NCBI GenBank assembly: GCA_032718475.1
Contig: JAUCBJ010005408.1
Location: 1-64,000 of the forward strand
Origin: Nemertoderma westbladi
Lineage: Eukaryota > Xenacoelomorpha > Nemertodermatida > Nemertodermatidae
DNA: 64,000 nucleotides
Direction: 5' to 3'
The notes under the pieces are model-generated. The model was not told the DNA's origin. It worked only from the letters and a program-made list of their open reading frames with translations, and ran no database searches. Made by a program: the position numbers and the translations under genes. How positions within the stretch are numbered: position 1 is the stretch's first letter; each line of letters opens with the position of its first letter. This document shows, piece after piece, positions 41,151 through 53,068 of this stretch.

Positions 41151-42201
41151 TTTCCCCCAGGGTGGAACCAACTTCCCCAATGACAGTCTTTAGAGAGTTT
41201 CGTTTCCCCATCCATACAGTATCCATCGTTAATATCCGGGAGCGCGTAGTAATTTCTAAGTATTCGGCCACCGTAATAATTTATCTCATTTTTTATTGAT
41301 TATGAATTTATAACATAAAATTATGTATTTCTGTATAATAAGTTATAAAGAAATTATGTTTAGTGTGTGTATTACTTTATAAATAGTTATAAAGAAATTA
41401 TGAGTTTAATTAATGATCAAGGATGTTATTCTTATTCACCCCACCCATTACCAATATTGGGATTGTGAACGTACGTATTGTGATGTAATTTCCTACCCGT
41501 TAGTTATATTTCTTGAAAGTTTTTTTCTTGTTCTAACGTCGTTAGGAAGTTTTCGAGTCTATTAATAATAGTTCAACCAAAGGGAGATTTAATAATAAAC
41601 CCACCTCACAGATTTAGCATATTTATAGAGTTGTGGAGCAAAATACGGTAGGCAGGTGCAGTAGGTCAGACTTAGTTATATGTTAATGTCTTTATGACAA
41701 ATCTTTATCAAATATTAATATGACAAAACCTGTCTGCATGGTGATGGCGGATGGAGATGGCATACATGCGTTTATGTTGTTAGACTGTTAATTCTTTAGT
41801 TTATTATTTTATTTTGTTCCATTGAATAGAACTGCAGACTGACTCTTATTCTCCGTACTGCTGTATTGTACCGGTACCAGGGCACATCGGTAGGCCTACT
41901 GGTAGAGCTTAGCACTGCAGCGCTGTAGTGTATTGTTTTGTTTGAACCTGCGTCGGATCACTGAAGTGGCTATGGAACCGACTACAAGTTATGTTGTCCA
42001 GCTCTTTGGTAATTACCAAATCAATGTTCGCGAACATCTGTTCAGAAAATTATGCGAGGAAATTACCCCCCCCCCCCCCCCCCCCCCTTCCCCAATGTCA
42101 ATGTGCGGACTAACTGTGAGATGAACTGTGGTAACCGACACTACTAAGTGCCACTGAAAAAATTTCAAAAAAAAATTCATTTTAATACTCTAAATCTAAT
42201 T
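41151..42201. other. Intergenic, no gene recognised
   Basis: AT-rich, with a 22-base C-run at 42066-42087. No coding similarity was seen. Confidence 0.4.
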
Positions 42202-42209
42202 TAATCTAA

Positions 42210-42604
42210 GGGGCCGTCCAAGTATGACGTCTGCACTTTTGCACAAAATGTTGACCCCCTCCCTCCCCTAAATCAGTTGTCATCAGATAGGCATTGACCC
42301 CCCCCCCCCCCCCCCCCTCCCCTAAATCAGATTAAAGAAATTTTCGCGTCCTAATCACTGAAACATGGTGACTATGGTAACTGAAACAGAAGGTCGTGCT
42401 ATGGGCCTTCGGGGGCTTCGAACAATTAAAATAGGCAAGCTATTTACTCTTCTGCTATATCTCTTCTAGCACCTATAAATGAACATGCTGGCGTCAGATT
42501 TTGGCTGACCCCCTCCCCTCCCCCAATCAGCACGTCATCAGATTTTCCCAACCCCCCTCCCCGTCCTCCAACCCCCCGTGCTGACGTCATACTTGGACGG
42601 CCCC
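42210..42604. mobile_element. 395-bp MITE with 8-bp target duplication
   Basis: The ends GGGGCCGTCCAAGTATGACG and their reverse complement (to 42604) are perfect terminal inverted repeats, flanked by TAATCTAA at 42202-42209 and 42605-42612. Ends of the GGGGCCGTCC type are common in animal MITEs. The interior is C-rich with a C-run at 42298-42317 and no open frame. Confidence 0.9.
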
Positions 42605-42666
42605 TAATCTAAATTTAATACTCTCTAATCAATACTCTCCATTATTGACCCACCCATTTTCTCTAG

Positions 42667-42858
42667 GCGACCAATCACAACCGTCCCCTGATGATTCAGA
42701 CATGCTCACTTCCGACGATGACGTAACACCTGGAAGTATAATAATTCCTTCGACCAACCTGGTCCCTCTGGGATTCAACCCCAGGATATTGTGATAGCCG
42801 CTCCAATGAGAAGCCCTTCAGCTGTGATAGTTGTGGTAAGGCGTTCGTATGGAACAGC
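42667..42858 (+). pseudogene. C2H2 zinc-finger gene, N-terminal piece
   Basis: A likely acceptor (TTTTCTCTAG) precedes an acidic, Ser/Asp-rich stretch (PSPDDSDMLTSDDDVTPG). After a frame break near 42790 there is the start of a zinc finger, NEKPFSCDSCGKAFVWNS. The finger is cut by the inverted-repeat element at 42859-43926. Removing that element and one copy of its target duplication gives GKAFVWNSHLIIH in frame, the expected finger helix. Such proteins bind DNA in the nucleus, but this copy cannot make one as it stands. Confidence 0.75.
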
Positions 42859-43926
42859 GGTTACGTCGCGTTTCGGCAACTGTCACGTTTAGGCAACTCA
42901 AATTAGCGTTTCGGCAACTAAACAATTACGTTTCACCAACTGCTATAGTTGTGTTTCGGCAACTCGTAGTTGCTTTTCGGCGAACTAAAGTTGCGTTTCG
43001 GCAACTAGGTCAGAAACCCTCGTATGTAATGTAACTGTGACTACATTCATTAAGTAAGTAAGTAAATGATAATTGATGACAAGTTTAAGTGTTAGTTATA
43101 GTTATTGAAGGCAGAGTTGTTAATTTGTCATTTATATGTGTACATTGCCGGTTTGCACATATGGCAGTGATAAAATATGATTTTATGGTCTGATTGATAA
43201 ATGTGGAATTTGTTTCCACCCGTGATGTTCCGTCCGTGACGCTGGACAGCTGTTACTCAAACTAACCTAAAATTAGAACTAATCATTGTACGCTCTCCAT
43301 TTTGCGCTCAAACTGATCCTGAGATATGTCGGATTCTAAATAAAATAACTCTATCTAGGGTGTACCACTGAGTCGAACGCGAGATGAAAAACCAAAATTG
43401 AAAAGGGGAATAGATAAACAGTAATGTATGAATTTATATCAGATTGAATTGTAATATCAGTTTCAATTAATAGACTTACAATATATCGAATAATATATGT
43501 AGACAATATATGGAATTAATAACATCAGTTTCTATATAACTCGAAGTAGTGTTGGAGTAGGGGTGGGTAAAATAATGTAGAATGAAAATGAATGAATAAT
43601 GGGAACCGTAATGATGCAAAGGAAATAAATAATACTGATTTGCTCTGCCCTAATATGTTGATACAATGCGATGGTGACGTTGAGATTCCACCTATCTCTA
43701 TACTGTAGGCTCTATACAGTATCCAGTTAACTTTGTTTACGAGTTGCCGAAACGCATCTATCAGTTTGCCTAAGTGCATCCTGTTACCGAAATGCAACTA
43801 TGAGTTGCCGAAATGCATCACTCAGTTACCGAAACGTAACTTTGTTACCATGTTGCCGAAACGCGAATATGAGTTGCCGAAACCCGGCTCTAAAGCTACT
43901 ATCAGTTGCCGAAACGCGACAACACC
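42859..43926. mobile_element. hAT-like element with inverted CGTTTCGGCAACT arrays, inside the zinc-finger gene
   Basis: The target duplication GGAACAGC is at 42851-42858 and 43927-43934. The 24-bp terminal repeats match at 21 positions and share GTCGCGTTTCGGCAACTG. Each end carries about eight spaced copies of CGTTTCGGCAACT or variants (left 42866-43010, right 43738-43920) in mirrored orientation, like transposase-binding subterminal motifs. The middle is AT-rich with no transposase. The 8-bp duplication points to the hAT superfamily. Confidence 0.88.
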
Positions 43927-44352
43927 GGAACAGCCACCTAATTATACACCAACGAACGTCCACACCAATGCGGACTCTGCAAGAAACATTTCAATCAACT
44001 GGGCAATCTAACTGCCCATAATCGAATGAACGGTGGTGAGAAACCGTATAACTGCAATAAGTGTAACAAACTATTCTCTCAGCAACAAAACCTAACTGCG
44101 CACAAGCGGGCGCACTTCGGTACGCACTTCAGTACGTGTGCGACACGTGCGGGAAGGGATTTACGCAAAACTGTAGTTTAACAACCCATAAAAGAATGCA
44201 CACAGGAGAGCGTCCGTACGTGTGCGACACGTACGGGAAGGGATTTAGAGAGAGCGGTACTCTAACGTCCCACAGCGAACACAGGGGAGCTCGGCCGTTT
44301 AGCTGCGATACATGCGGGAGATGTTTCTCCCGGCGCCATCATCTATCGAGCC
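43927..44352 (+). pseudogene. C2H2 zinc-finger gene, main finger array
   Basis: Successive fingers read CGLCKKHFNQLGNLTAHNR, CNKCNKLFSQQQNLTAHKR, then after a frame break near 44115 CDTCGKGFTQNCSLTTHKR. A degenerate finger follows in which the second Cys is Tyr (CDTYGKGF), then CDTCGRCFSRRHHLSS. Linkers are of the TGE(R/K)PY type. The first finger is shortened, apparently by a 12-bp deletion between short direct repeats. The array is interrupted at 44352 by a LINE and finishes at 47793. Confidence 0.85.
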
Positions 44353-44770
44353 AGGTCAGGTCAGGTATTCTAGGTCATTGATCAAGAAAACTTGCCACCT
44401 CCATGCAGCATAAAGGAGGTGCCACCTGTAGCTGCATAGACCCTCTTACTAGGGCAAATCTGGTCCTGTAACTAGGACCCCCTTCGTTCTGGGATAAGGA
44501 CGCCCTTGGTCCTGGATTAAGGACCCATATACTTGGCTGCAGGGGTATATGGCCTGACCAGGCAGATGGTGATCTACCAATGGCTGGTTAGGAGTAGAGT
44601 GTTCTCATGTCCACTCTGAGGGCACTTCACTGCGACCTGCACCTGGCAGCAAGGGTACAGGGCATGACCCAGCAGATGAGCTGCAACAGCCAATGGTGGG
44701 TCATGTACGCCAGAGTAGATATGGGTGATGGGCCTCATATCTGACTCCATTGCGACACCCACCCTGTGGA

Positions 44771-47053
44771 ATGGCAAACCAGGGTGTGGTATTTGCCCCG
44801 AGAGCTGACTCGGCAAAAAAGCACCCCCCAACCCCCACTATGGATTACATTAGCAATGCGGAGGTCCGGCCACTAGAGGCCAGTGGAATTACCGGACACA
44901 ATCGGCCTAACAGGCGTCAGTTAACTCCTGACCGGCTGCCTGTCTCACCCCCTACTGGAGAGAGAGCAGCCAACAATTCTTTGAGTCCCTTTCCTGATGA
45001 CCTTTCTGGCCCAAACCCTGGGTCACCAGGGAGGCCAGATTGTGATGGGGAGAGGGATTCTGGAGTTGGAGGCTACTCTCATGTTCCACCCCGACCAACA
45101 AAGCCATTGGTGAATCTGAGGAAAGTCACTAGACTAGCCTCAGTAAACACCCTAACACTCGGGTCCCCAATGCGACAAGGTGAGCTGACTGCCTTGGCAG
45201 ATAAGCTTTCTCTTAGCGCAGTGGGTGTTCAAGAGCACCGAATGCAGACTGGACAGACTGATGAGGTTCTGATTAAGGACATGGGGGGCGGTTGGCGACT
45301 CGCCCTCGCGTCAGCAGATGATAGTGGCAATGGTGGAATTGGTCTATTGATGAATCCAACTGCACATGCAGCATTGGACAAAATAGACCAAATCTCTAAC
45401 CGCATCATCCGTTGCCACTTCTCATGTTCTGGAAGACTGGCTAAGAAGTTTCCTAAGGTGGTTCTGATTGTGTGCTACTCTCCAACTAGTGTTGCCCCTG
45501 TAGAGGAGGTGGAAAATTTCTACCACAATCTACAAGCAGCAACTGATGGAGTGGATCAGCATGCATTCTTAACATTCCTGGGAGACTTTAATGCAAGTCT
45601 GCATCAATCACCTACATCGCCCTGGGTCTATAGCAATAGTGTTAACCGAAATTCTGTCCATCTTCAGGATTTTATCTCTGGAAATGGATTGTTTTCGGCT
45701 GGAACCCAGTTCAAGAAGCGAACTGGAAAGCTATGGACTCATAGTGGACCCAGTGGTCACAAGTCCCAGATAGACCATATTCTGTTTCGTAGGAAATACA
45801 GGAGCTCTATACAAGACTGTAATGCATTTACACTTCGACCCTTCTCCAGTGATCACCGCCTTATTGTGGCCAAGGTAAGACTTAGTCTGCGTGCTAGCAG
45901 AACAACGAAATCTGCCTTGCCACGGCATGACTGGTCCTCTCTGTTGCAACAGCCAAGTGTGAGATCCAGCTTCACACTACAGCTGAGCAACAGGTATGAG
46001 GATCTTGCCTCTGAGGCGGCAGATCACTGTGAGGGCTATACTGCCTTTACAGGCTGCTTTTGGAAAGCCCACTTTGAAAAGCTCCTCAATAATGACAGGG
46101 TATTGCCTGATAACTTTATAGAAGTAAAAGTGTCTGAGTCTGTACTCCCAGATATTCCCATTGGCGATATCTCCTTTGCAGAAGTGAAGGCTGCTGCAAA
46201 GAGCATTAAGACCAATCGTGCCAGTGGAGTAGATGGTGTTCCCCCTGAGGTCTTTAAAATACCTGAGTGTTTAAAGCTCATCTATCCCATCATAGTAGAC
46301 ATGTACCGTACAACACGAGTCCCACAAGAAATGAAAACAAATAAGTTGGTGCCAGTTCCCAAGAAGGGCAACCTAACACTCTATGGTTCTTTTCGGGGAA
46401 TCTCATTGATCTCGATTGCTGCAAAACTATACAATAGAATTCTATTAAATCGCATCAGGGATCCCATTGAGAGACTGCTACGTGGAAATCAGAATGGGTT
46501 CCGTAAAGGTCGTGGGACCATGGAGCCCATTTTGGCACTTAGAAGGATAATTGAAGAGTTATCAAAAAAGAAAGACAGGCATCTGGCTGTTATCTTTGTT
46601 GACTTCTTCAAGGCCTTTGATTCAGTCTCTCGCTCACGTATGTTCAGCATACTTTCATTATATGGGATTCCTGATGAAATTATTGCAGCAATCAGATCAG
46701 TATACGATGGTTCGACAACATTTGTGTCTACTGTTGACGGTGACACAGAACCATTTGAAGTGTTATGGGGCGTCCTCCAAGGAGACACACTTGCACCATT
46801 CTTGTTCATTATTGTGGTTGACTATGTTCTACGCATGTCCTTAGATCATCATAATGATGATGGGGTGATGATAACTCCACCTACTGGCTCCAGAAGAACT
46901 GATCTTGAGAAGTACCTAACTGATCTAGACTTTGCTGATGACTTAGGAGTACTCTCAGAATCATTAGAGGGAGCCCAGCGGCTCCTCAGCTCATTAGAAC
47001 ATGCTGCTTCTAGTGTTGGTCTTTTATTAACTCCAGAAAGACCAAAATTCTGA
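44771..47053 (+). pseudogene. LINE endonuclease-reverse transcriptase, main frame
   Basis: The N-terminal Pro-rich leader is followed by an APE-type endonuclease with VQEHRM, LGDFNAS, SQIDHILFRRKY and SSDHRLIVA. The RT has FVDFFKAFDSV, NGFRKGRGT, VLQGDTLAPFLF and LDFADDLGVLS. The internal junction YEDLASEAADHCEGYTAF...FWKAHFEKLL skips most of the linker found in related elements. The frame ends at 47053 after a T-run that is one base shorter than in the fragment at 36230-37128. The start shown is the first Met in the frame with leader-like sequence. Confidence 0.9.
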
Positions 47054-47059
47054 CAGTTA

Positions 47060-47709
47060 ACTTTGAAAGTCCTCAGCAAGTCTCTGATCGGATGAGCATA
47101 AGCTCAAAGGATGGTATGCTTGAGCATGTGGACGACTTCTGTTACCTGGGATCATGGATCCGGAAGTCAGGTGAGGACCTTCGAATACGTAAGGGAAAGG
47201 CATGGGCAGCCTTGAATAGGCTTTCCAGGATTTGGAAGTCACCTAGAATTAATCGGAAAATTAAGGTCCGATTATTTAGAGCAGCAGTAGTTCCAGTACT
47301 CCTCTACGGGAGTCCATGCTGGGCTCTAACTGCTGAGGACACCAAATCTCTGGATGGCACATTCACAAGAATGCTACGCCGGGTACATTGTGTCAAGTAC
47401 AATGCACACATCTCCAACCAGACACTATATAACATTGGAGGTGTCTCATTGGTTCCCCCAAGCTTGACCCTAGAACAAAATCGCCTCCGCTTTGCAGGAC
47501 ATTGCTTTCGCCGTGAGGACCAGCCAGTGCATAATCTTGTACTTTGGCAGCCTCATGGAGTGAATAAGCATGGTGGACAGCCCATGACTTTCTTGAGACG
47601 CATCTTAAAGGACACTGGCCTTAAAGATGCGGATGATCTAGCAAATGTCATGGGTGATAGGGAGTTGTGGCGGTGCAATTTTGTTGACAAGCCGGCACAG
47701 CATTCTTAA
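47060..47709 (+). pseudogene. LINE RT thumb and C-terminal region
   Basis: This continues the protein after the frame break: VDDFCYLGSWI, a thumb region, HCFRREDQPVHNLVLWQPHG and a basic C-terminus. It is nearly identical to 36470-37090. The two copies carry different lesions around the same position, so each lesion arose independently. Confidence 0.88.
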
Positions 47710-47749
47710 AAATGCAGCTGCAATGCAGCATGCCGATCCTAGTAGTAGT

Positions 47750-47793
47750 ATCTATCGAGCCCCAAATGTATCCGCAGTGGGGAGACTCGGTAA
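47750..47793 (+). pseudogene. C2H2 zinc-finger gene, C-terminal end
   Basis: After the LINE the target sequence resumes in the zinc-finger frame: the SS codons are repeated in the duplication, followed by PKCIRSGETR and a stop at 47791-47793. This would be the end of the last finger helix and linker. Confidence 0.65.
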
Positions 47794-50158
47794 CTGTAAA
47801 CGTTTCTCAACTTCCAGTAAACTTGGTAGATACAGTCGCGTTACAGTACAGTAGTAGTAGAATAAACTAATAAACTATGTACGTAGTTACATTAGTAACT
47901 GAATTGTAGTGTAAAACATATATTCACATCCTGGCATGGCCAGCTTTCCATTGGTACCAACAAATCTATATAAGGTTTTAAAATATTCTGTGGTTTAACA
48001 ACAAATGTATGAATATAAATAAAATTGCAGTTATACTCCTGCTAAAAATGACATTCTAATATAATATACTGTAGATCACATTAATTCAACTTCTGTGGTT
48101 TAACTGGTGCAATTTTGATCGAGTCTTTTTTTTAATGCTTGTCGCTAAACATTGAAAGCAAAAATATAAATTCTGCCTCAATCAGTAAGTGTTTGGGAGT
48201 TCAAATGATCTCTGTTTTAAATTTTCGATGAGATTAAAGTTGAGATAAACAAAATACTGCTGATCATAACATTTAACCACTACCAGGTCTACACACCGCC
48301 GATTTACTAATCTTTTAAGATACATTACATCTCCATTTCGACTATAGTTACATTAACTCCGTATAAACGCAACTACAGTACAGTAGGCCTATATACACCG
48401 CACCCGGCTCCTAAAAACGCAGAAATCTCTAAATATCACGTTGCAATATTATGGGATTCTATAGCCCTAGAATTTTAAAACAAACAATCTATGTAATATT
48501 TTACTAAAGTATTAAAATAAATACTCATAGAAGAGCTAGCTTAAGTTTTACTGAAAGTTTTTTTCTTCAAAATCATGTCTCTTTAGGGGCTGAGTAGAGT
48601 ATACTAGTGCATCATACAGTATTATTATGTTCAAATTATCAAATAAATGGCCCCATTTCCGTAGCTACTATAAAGGCCTCATTAGTCAGTTTCTCTAACC
48701 AGTTCAGACACATTCCCTTGACTCTAGTCCCCTATTTAGTAACACCTATCGATATCAAAGAGGCAGCATAACAATTTACTTTACAGAAACATTCACATCA
48801 CCATTCAATCAATCACCATTCATACTTTATAAACCACAGAGTCAATAGCGCGAAATGACCGCAAACATAAAATAAATTTTAGTGTGTTTTAAAAATTGGT
48901 TTAATTTAATTAAAAACATTAAGGGAAAGGAGCAGGTTACAGTGGCGGTGTTTCCTAACCAAAACAATAAACTATACATTATTTCACTTGCGGTCAATTT
49001 GCGCTGAAGATCACTATTTTCACTTGCGGTCAAAGTACGCCACAATAATTTTTCTTGTCCGTTGAAAATACTCATTATGTCCGTTGATTTTGACTTTTTA
49101 TGTCCTTGAAAATTTAGCGATTTTAGATTCCATGCTACCGATATCTCTACTGCTGTTCTACTGTAGGCCTACTGGTATCCGGTAGCCGTAGCGGTATCAC
49201 TAGTTAGTTCTAAACCAACAGATCAGTCCAGATAATTATTCAAGTCAACTTATTCCCCTATTGACAGCGAAAGTCACACTGATATCGAAAATATATCAAT
49301 ATTATATTAATAAAAGGATATATACAAAAATATACATAAAATCATGCCGGCTGCCGGCATAAAGTGCTCCTTAGCCTAAATTGGTAAAGTGGCAATTTCT
49401 TGTTTTGGTTAGGAAAGACCGCCCGTCTATGTATCCTGATCCTTTCCCTAAATTAGTAATGTTATCGTTTATTAACTTGGTTTAAAAGCCTGCCTCTGTA
49501 ACCTGGTACTTTCCCTCAATTGGTAAAAGTGAAAGTTTATAGTTTCGGTTAGAAAAGCCCGTCTCTGTAACCTGCCCCTTTCCCGCAATTGGTAGTTGTT
49601 TTTGGTTAGAAAATGAGTGTATTGCTAGTCATATGGAAATCGATTATCGACAACGTCCAGAAATTATTAAATTTAGAGTCTTTTTTCACAGGCGCATATG
49701 GAAATCTATCTAGTCTAGAAATCATCAAATTTGGTATAATGTTTTCCAACAAGCACTGCAAATTAATCTATCTGCCAGTCCAGAAATTAAAACATGTAAC
49801 CCTGTTGCCCTGTAACCTGCTCCTTTCACTCAATTGGTAAAATGATATGTGATAAACATGTTTTAACTTTTTGGTCGAAACTTAATTGTAATTTTATGTA
49901 TGAAGGATTTGTATTTTTTTTTTAATTTCTTCTTAATACGTGTTTATTTATATCTTATTATGGCCTGTACAGATCGCACATGTGACTGAAAATCACTCTA
50001 TTGCATACCATTACTACCGCAGTGAAAAATTTGCACCAAAATTGCGCATTCCAGCGGCGCCATTTTAATGCATGAATTTTATTTTAATATTTTTCATATT
50101 ACATTAGTTTTCTTATTCGAAATAGTTTGTTACTGAAAGTAGCGCTGAATTCAAGTAC
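47794..50158. other. Intergenic with dispersed repeat copies
   Basis: No gene was recognised. A small inverted repeat (AGCGCGAAATGACCGCAA near 48848 against TTGCGGTCAATTTGCGCT near 48987) encloses a copy of the 68-bp family. 49390-49590 holds three inverted tandem copies of the same family (CTGTAACCTG(C/G)CCCTTTCCC type), with one more near 49803-49835. 49868-49975 matches 39358-39475. Confidence 0.55.
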
Positions 50159-51290
50159 ACCCTATTGAAAAATCAGGATTTTTCAGCCAAGTTGCGTCAA
50201 CATCAGTATTCTTGGCTACCATGTGAGATAGAAGCCCTTGCAATCGCAGCTTCCGTACCCCATTTTGTCCCCTACATAACACAGTCTACCATACCTGCCT
50301 GTGTTGTTACAGACAACAAACCCTGTGTTCAAGCCTATAATAAACTCTCGCGCGGTGCCTACTCAATGAGCCCTCGACCGTTTCTTGCTACACTGAGTCA
50401 ATACAGCATCACAGTATCGCACATCCAAGGCAAACGTAACATGCCAGCTGACGTCTAGAGCCGACACACTCCTACCTGTCGCAACCGATCATGCCAGGTA
50501 TGTGCATTTGTTGACGAGTTATGTCAGTCACCTCTCATACAGACCCTTCCTATCCCTTCTGACGCAACCAAACCCCTGTATGCCACCCTCAGTGCGTGGC
50601 TTGCCACACAAGCTGAATGTGCCGTGATCCGGCGCACCCGAGCCCATTTACAACAGGGCACACAACCGTCGAAAAAAGATACCCACTGTCGGGACGTCAA
50701 ACAATACCTTGGTTGTGCTTCCATTGCCAGTGACGGCCTCCTTGTTGCCCGCCGTCGCATTGCATTATCTTCCCCATGCGATCTCATCATGGTACCACGT
50801 TCCGCCATACACGGATTAGTAACCTCACTCCATTTGGAGCTTCAGCACCCTCCTAAGGCCCAGTTACGTAAGGTCCTTGACCGTTCCTTCTGGGCCCTAG
50901 AACTTGGTGCAGCAGTAACTGCATGTGTCGACGCGTGCCCCCAGTGCGTTTCTCTTAAGACCACACACCCACATACCATTGCTCAGTCATCAGAGATCCC
51001 CCAACCGTCATCGGCATCTACCTTGCTGCTGACGTCCTTGCCCAGCACCATCAACGCGTCCTCTTCATCCGTGAAACAGTATCTTACTTTTCTGCCACTA
51101 CTATCATCCCTGATGAGATCCAGTCGACCCTCCATGATGCACTTATCGCGCTCTGCATTGGCCTGGTACCCCTGAGCGGCCCAGCTGCTGTGGTTCGCGT
51201 TGATCCCACCTCTGGATTTAAGGCACTCTGCAATGATGACATCCTCCTCTCCCACCAAATTCGTCTAGAAATAGGACGCCCAAAGAACCC
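50159..51290 (+). pseudogene. gypsy-like RNase H-integrase fragment
   Basis: The first part (50165-50455) is the end of an RNase H domain (SWLPCEIEALAIAASV, VVTDNKPCVQAYNKL, ending PADV). A TAG at 50456 falls where the family has an aromatic or Leu codon before SR. The same frame continues into an integrase zinc-binding module (HLELQHPPKAQLRK...CVDACPQC, about 50830-50945). After a frame change near 51000 it reaches part of the integrase core (FIRETVSYFSATTI, VVRVDPTSGF). It is degenerate and has no LTRs. Confidence 0.78.
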
Positions 51291-52270
51291 ACACACAGCG
51301 GTCCTCCTCACCCCGCATACACCTACTAATCCTTCCTGGTTCCATCCGCAACTGGCCCAACCCAGTGCTGGTCACATCGACCTCTATAACCAGTCACCAT
51401 ACCCCATTATGGTCCCACGCCATGCTCACATTGCCCGCGTTACACCTGTTCGTGAACCCTCTGAGTCGGAGCTCATCACCACTCCTATAACTCCACACCC
51501 TGGTTCCTGCTCCATCACCCCTAATCCACCACCCGCTACCTCTGATATTCAACTCGATCCCGACAACATACTTACGCCATCAGAATGAGGACGGTTCTCA
51601 TCGATAATCGACTGCCATGCAATCGTATTTTCTCATGTATACCCTGGATATAATGGAGCAGCCGGCCCCTTCGAAGCAACAGTTAATATGGGTCCCACAC
51701 TACCTCCTCAGCGAAAGAGCCGCGTCCCTCAATATGGATGCAACCGGTTAGTTGAACTCCAAGAGCGGTTCGTCGAGTTAGAGAGCCTCGGGGTCTTCGC
51801 AACCCCTGAATGAGCTGGCACCAATGTGGAATATCTCAGCCCCTCATTCCTCTTTGCCAAACCTAATGGAGGCACCAAATATGCAAAACCCCAGCCATCC
51901 GTACTACCCGATGTTAATTCAACTCTCACTTCCCTCGGTCGATATAAATATCTTATTAAAACTGACTTAACATGCGCGTTCTACTGTATCAGATACCTTT
52001 ACACAAGGACTCATATAAGTTTTGTGGTGTCGTCACCCCCTTCTGTGGTGTCCATGTCTACATGAGGTCAGCTATGGGCATGCCTTGCTCCGAGACAGCT
52101 CTAGAGGAGCTCATGTCACGCGTCCTCAGTGATCTCCTTGTACATGGTGGAGTCACTAAAATCGCCAACGATATTTACTGTGGTGGTGATACCCCGGGCG
52201 ACCTTGCTACTAATTTTGATAATATGTTGACAGCTCTGGAGCGATGTGATCTGCAGCTGTCGAGTTGGTG
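51291..52270 (+). pseudogene. gypsy-like protease tail-reverse transcriptase fragment, downstream of integrase
   Basis: From about 51310 the sequence is the leader that normally precedes RT (MVPRHAHIARVTPV, LDPDNILTPSE, GYNGAAGPFEATVNMGPTLP). The RT itself follows: [28 protein letters not shown], a switch of frame at about 52000, [19 protein letters not shown] and [12 protein letters not shown]. It carries a stop near 51811 and the frame switch. In this family RT precedes RNase H and integrase, so its position after integrase is a rearrangement. Confidence 0.75.
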
Positions 52271-53068
52271 GTACGTAATTAACCAATTAATTCGTTTTTA
52301 TATTAGTGACATTAATAATGCAGTTTTTAGTGAAACAGCCCGATGTTTTGTTTTGATGTTGTCTGTTAAAATTGCTCTCTGTAGTTTTACCCACTTGCTC
52401 CTTGAGAGTAAATTAACAAATTTCAACGAACAGAGATACTTGTCTATTACGCACGCATACAGCTGCGTGCTGCGGCCATTTTGGGGGTCATTAATTTATT
52501 ATTTTGCGTGGCAGTTCGGACGGCAAAGGCAATGCAATGTTAGATAACCTCCTCTAGCAATGCCTTGCTTTGGCCGCTGTGATGGGCACAGCTGTAATGT
52601 TGCTCCGATTAGAACAGTTTGTGCGTATAGCCGTGGTATACAATATACATCCTCATTATTAACTGCCCATCTAGTCTGTGGAGAAATCGTAGCTGCATAG
52701 ATCTTTGGATTATTACTGTACTATCAACTGGGTTTATGTACAGTAGTAGTGTAGTTAATCAATATGTAGGACCAATAAAGCCTAACCATTAAACAGTAAT
52801 ATAAGATGTACATAATAGCCATTTATTCTAGTTGGTGAAAAAAGTCTGCATTGCAATGCGAGTGGAGGTTATACTGTAGTTAGTTACATACTGTATAACA
52901 TAGTTTACTTTATTTAGTAGATATTATACTGTAGTTTTGTTCTGGGGTAAAACGTGTTAAAAAATATATACAAATTATCATAAACAAGGAATGTTTAGGT
53001 TGATAACGTAGCTCTCATCAATATGTAATGTTATATAATGTAGAAATATGAAATAATGTATTGTTATA
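52271..53068. other. Upstream region of the proprotein convertase gene
   Basis: AT-rich, with TACAGTAGTAGTGTAG-like short repeats. No gene was seen, and a promoter must lie here but shows no clear motif. Confidence 0.4.

Larger units (their letters stand above)
44353..47749 (+). mobile_element. Near full-length TAG-tailed LINE inserted in the zinc-finger gene
   Basis: The 12-bp duplication ATCTATCGAGCC (44341-44352 and 47750-47761) flanks a 3.4-kb non-LTR element with a 400-bp 5' leader, one long ORF and a TAG-repeat 3' end. The link between endonuclease and RT is shortened by several hundred bases near 46040, compared with the LINE at 14876-17381. The RT is also broken near 47030. Confidence 0.93.

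Noticed and set aside
39597-41299. Long open frames on both strands (up to 302 codons)
   Set aside because: They are translations of the CCACCC minisatellite, present in several frames at once with no non-repeat sequence or known domain.
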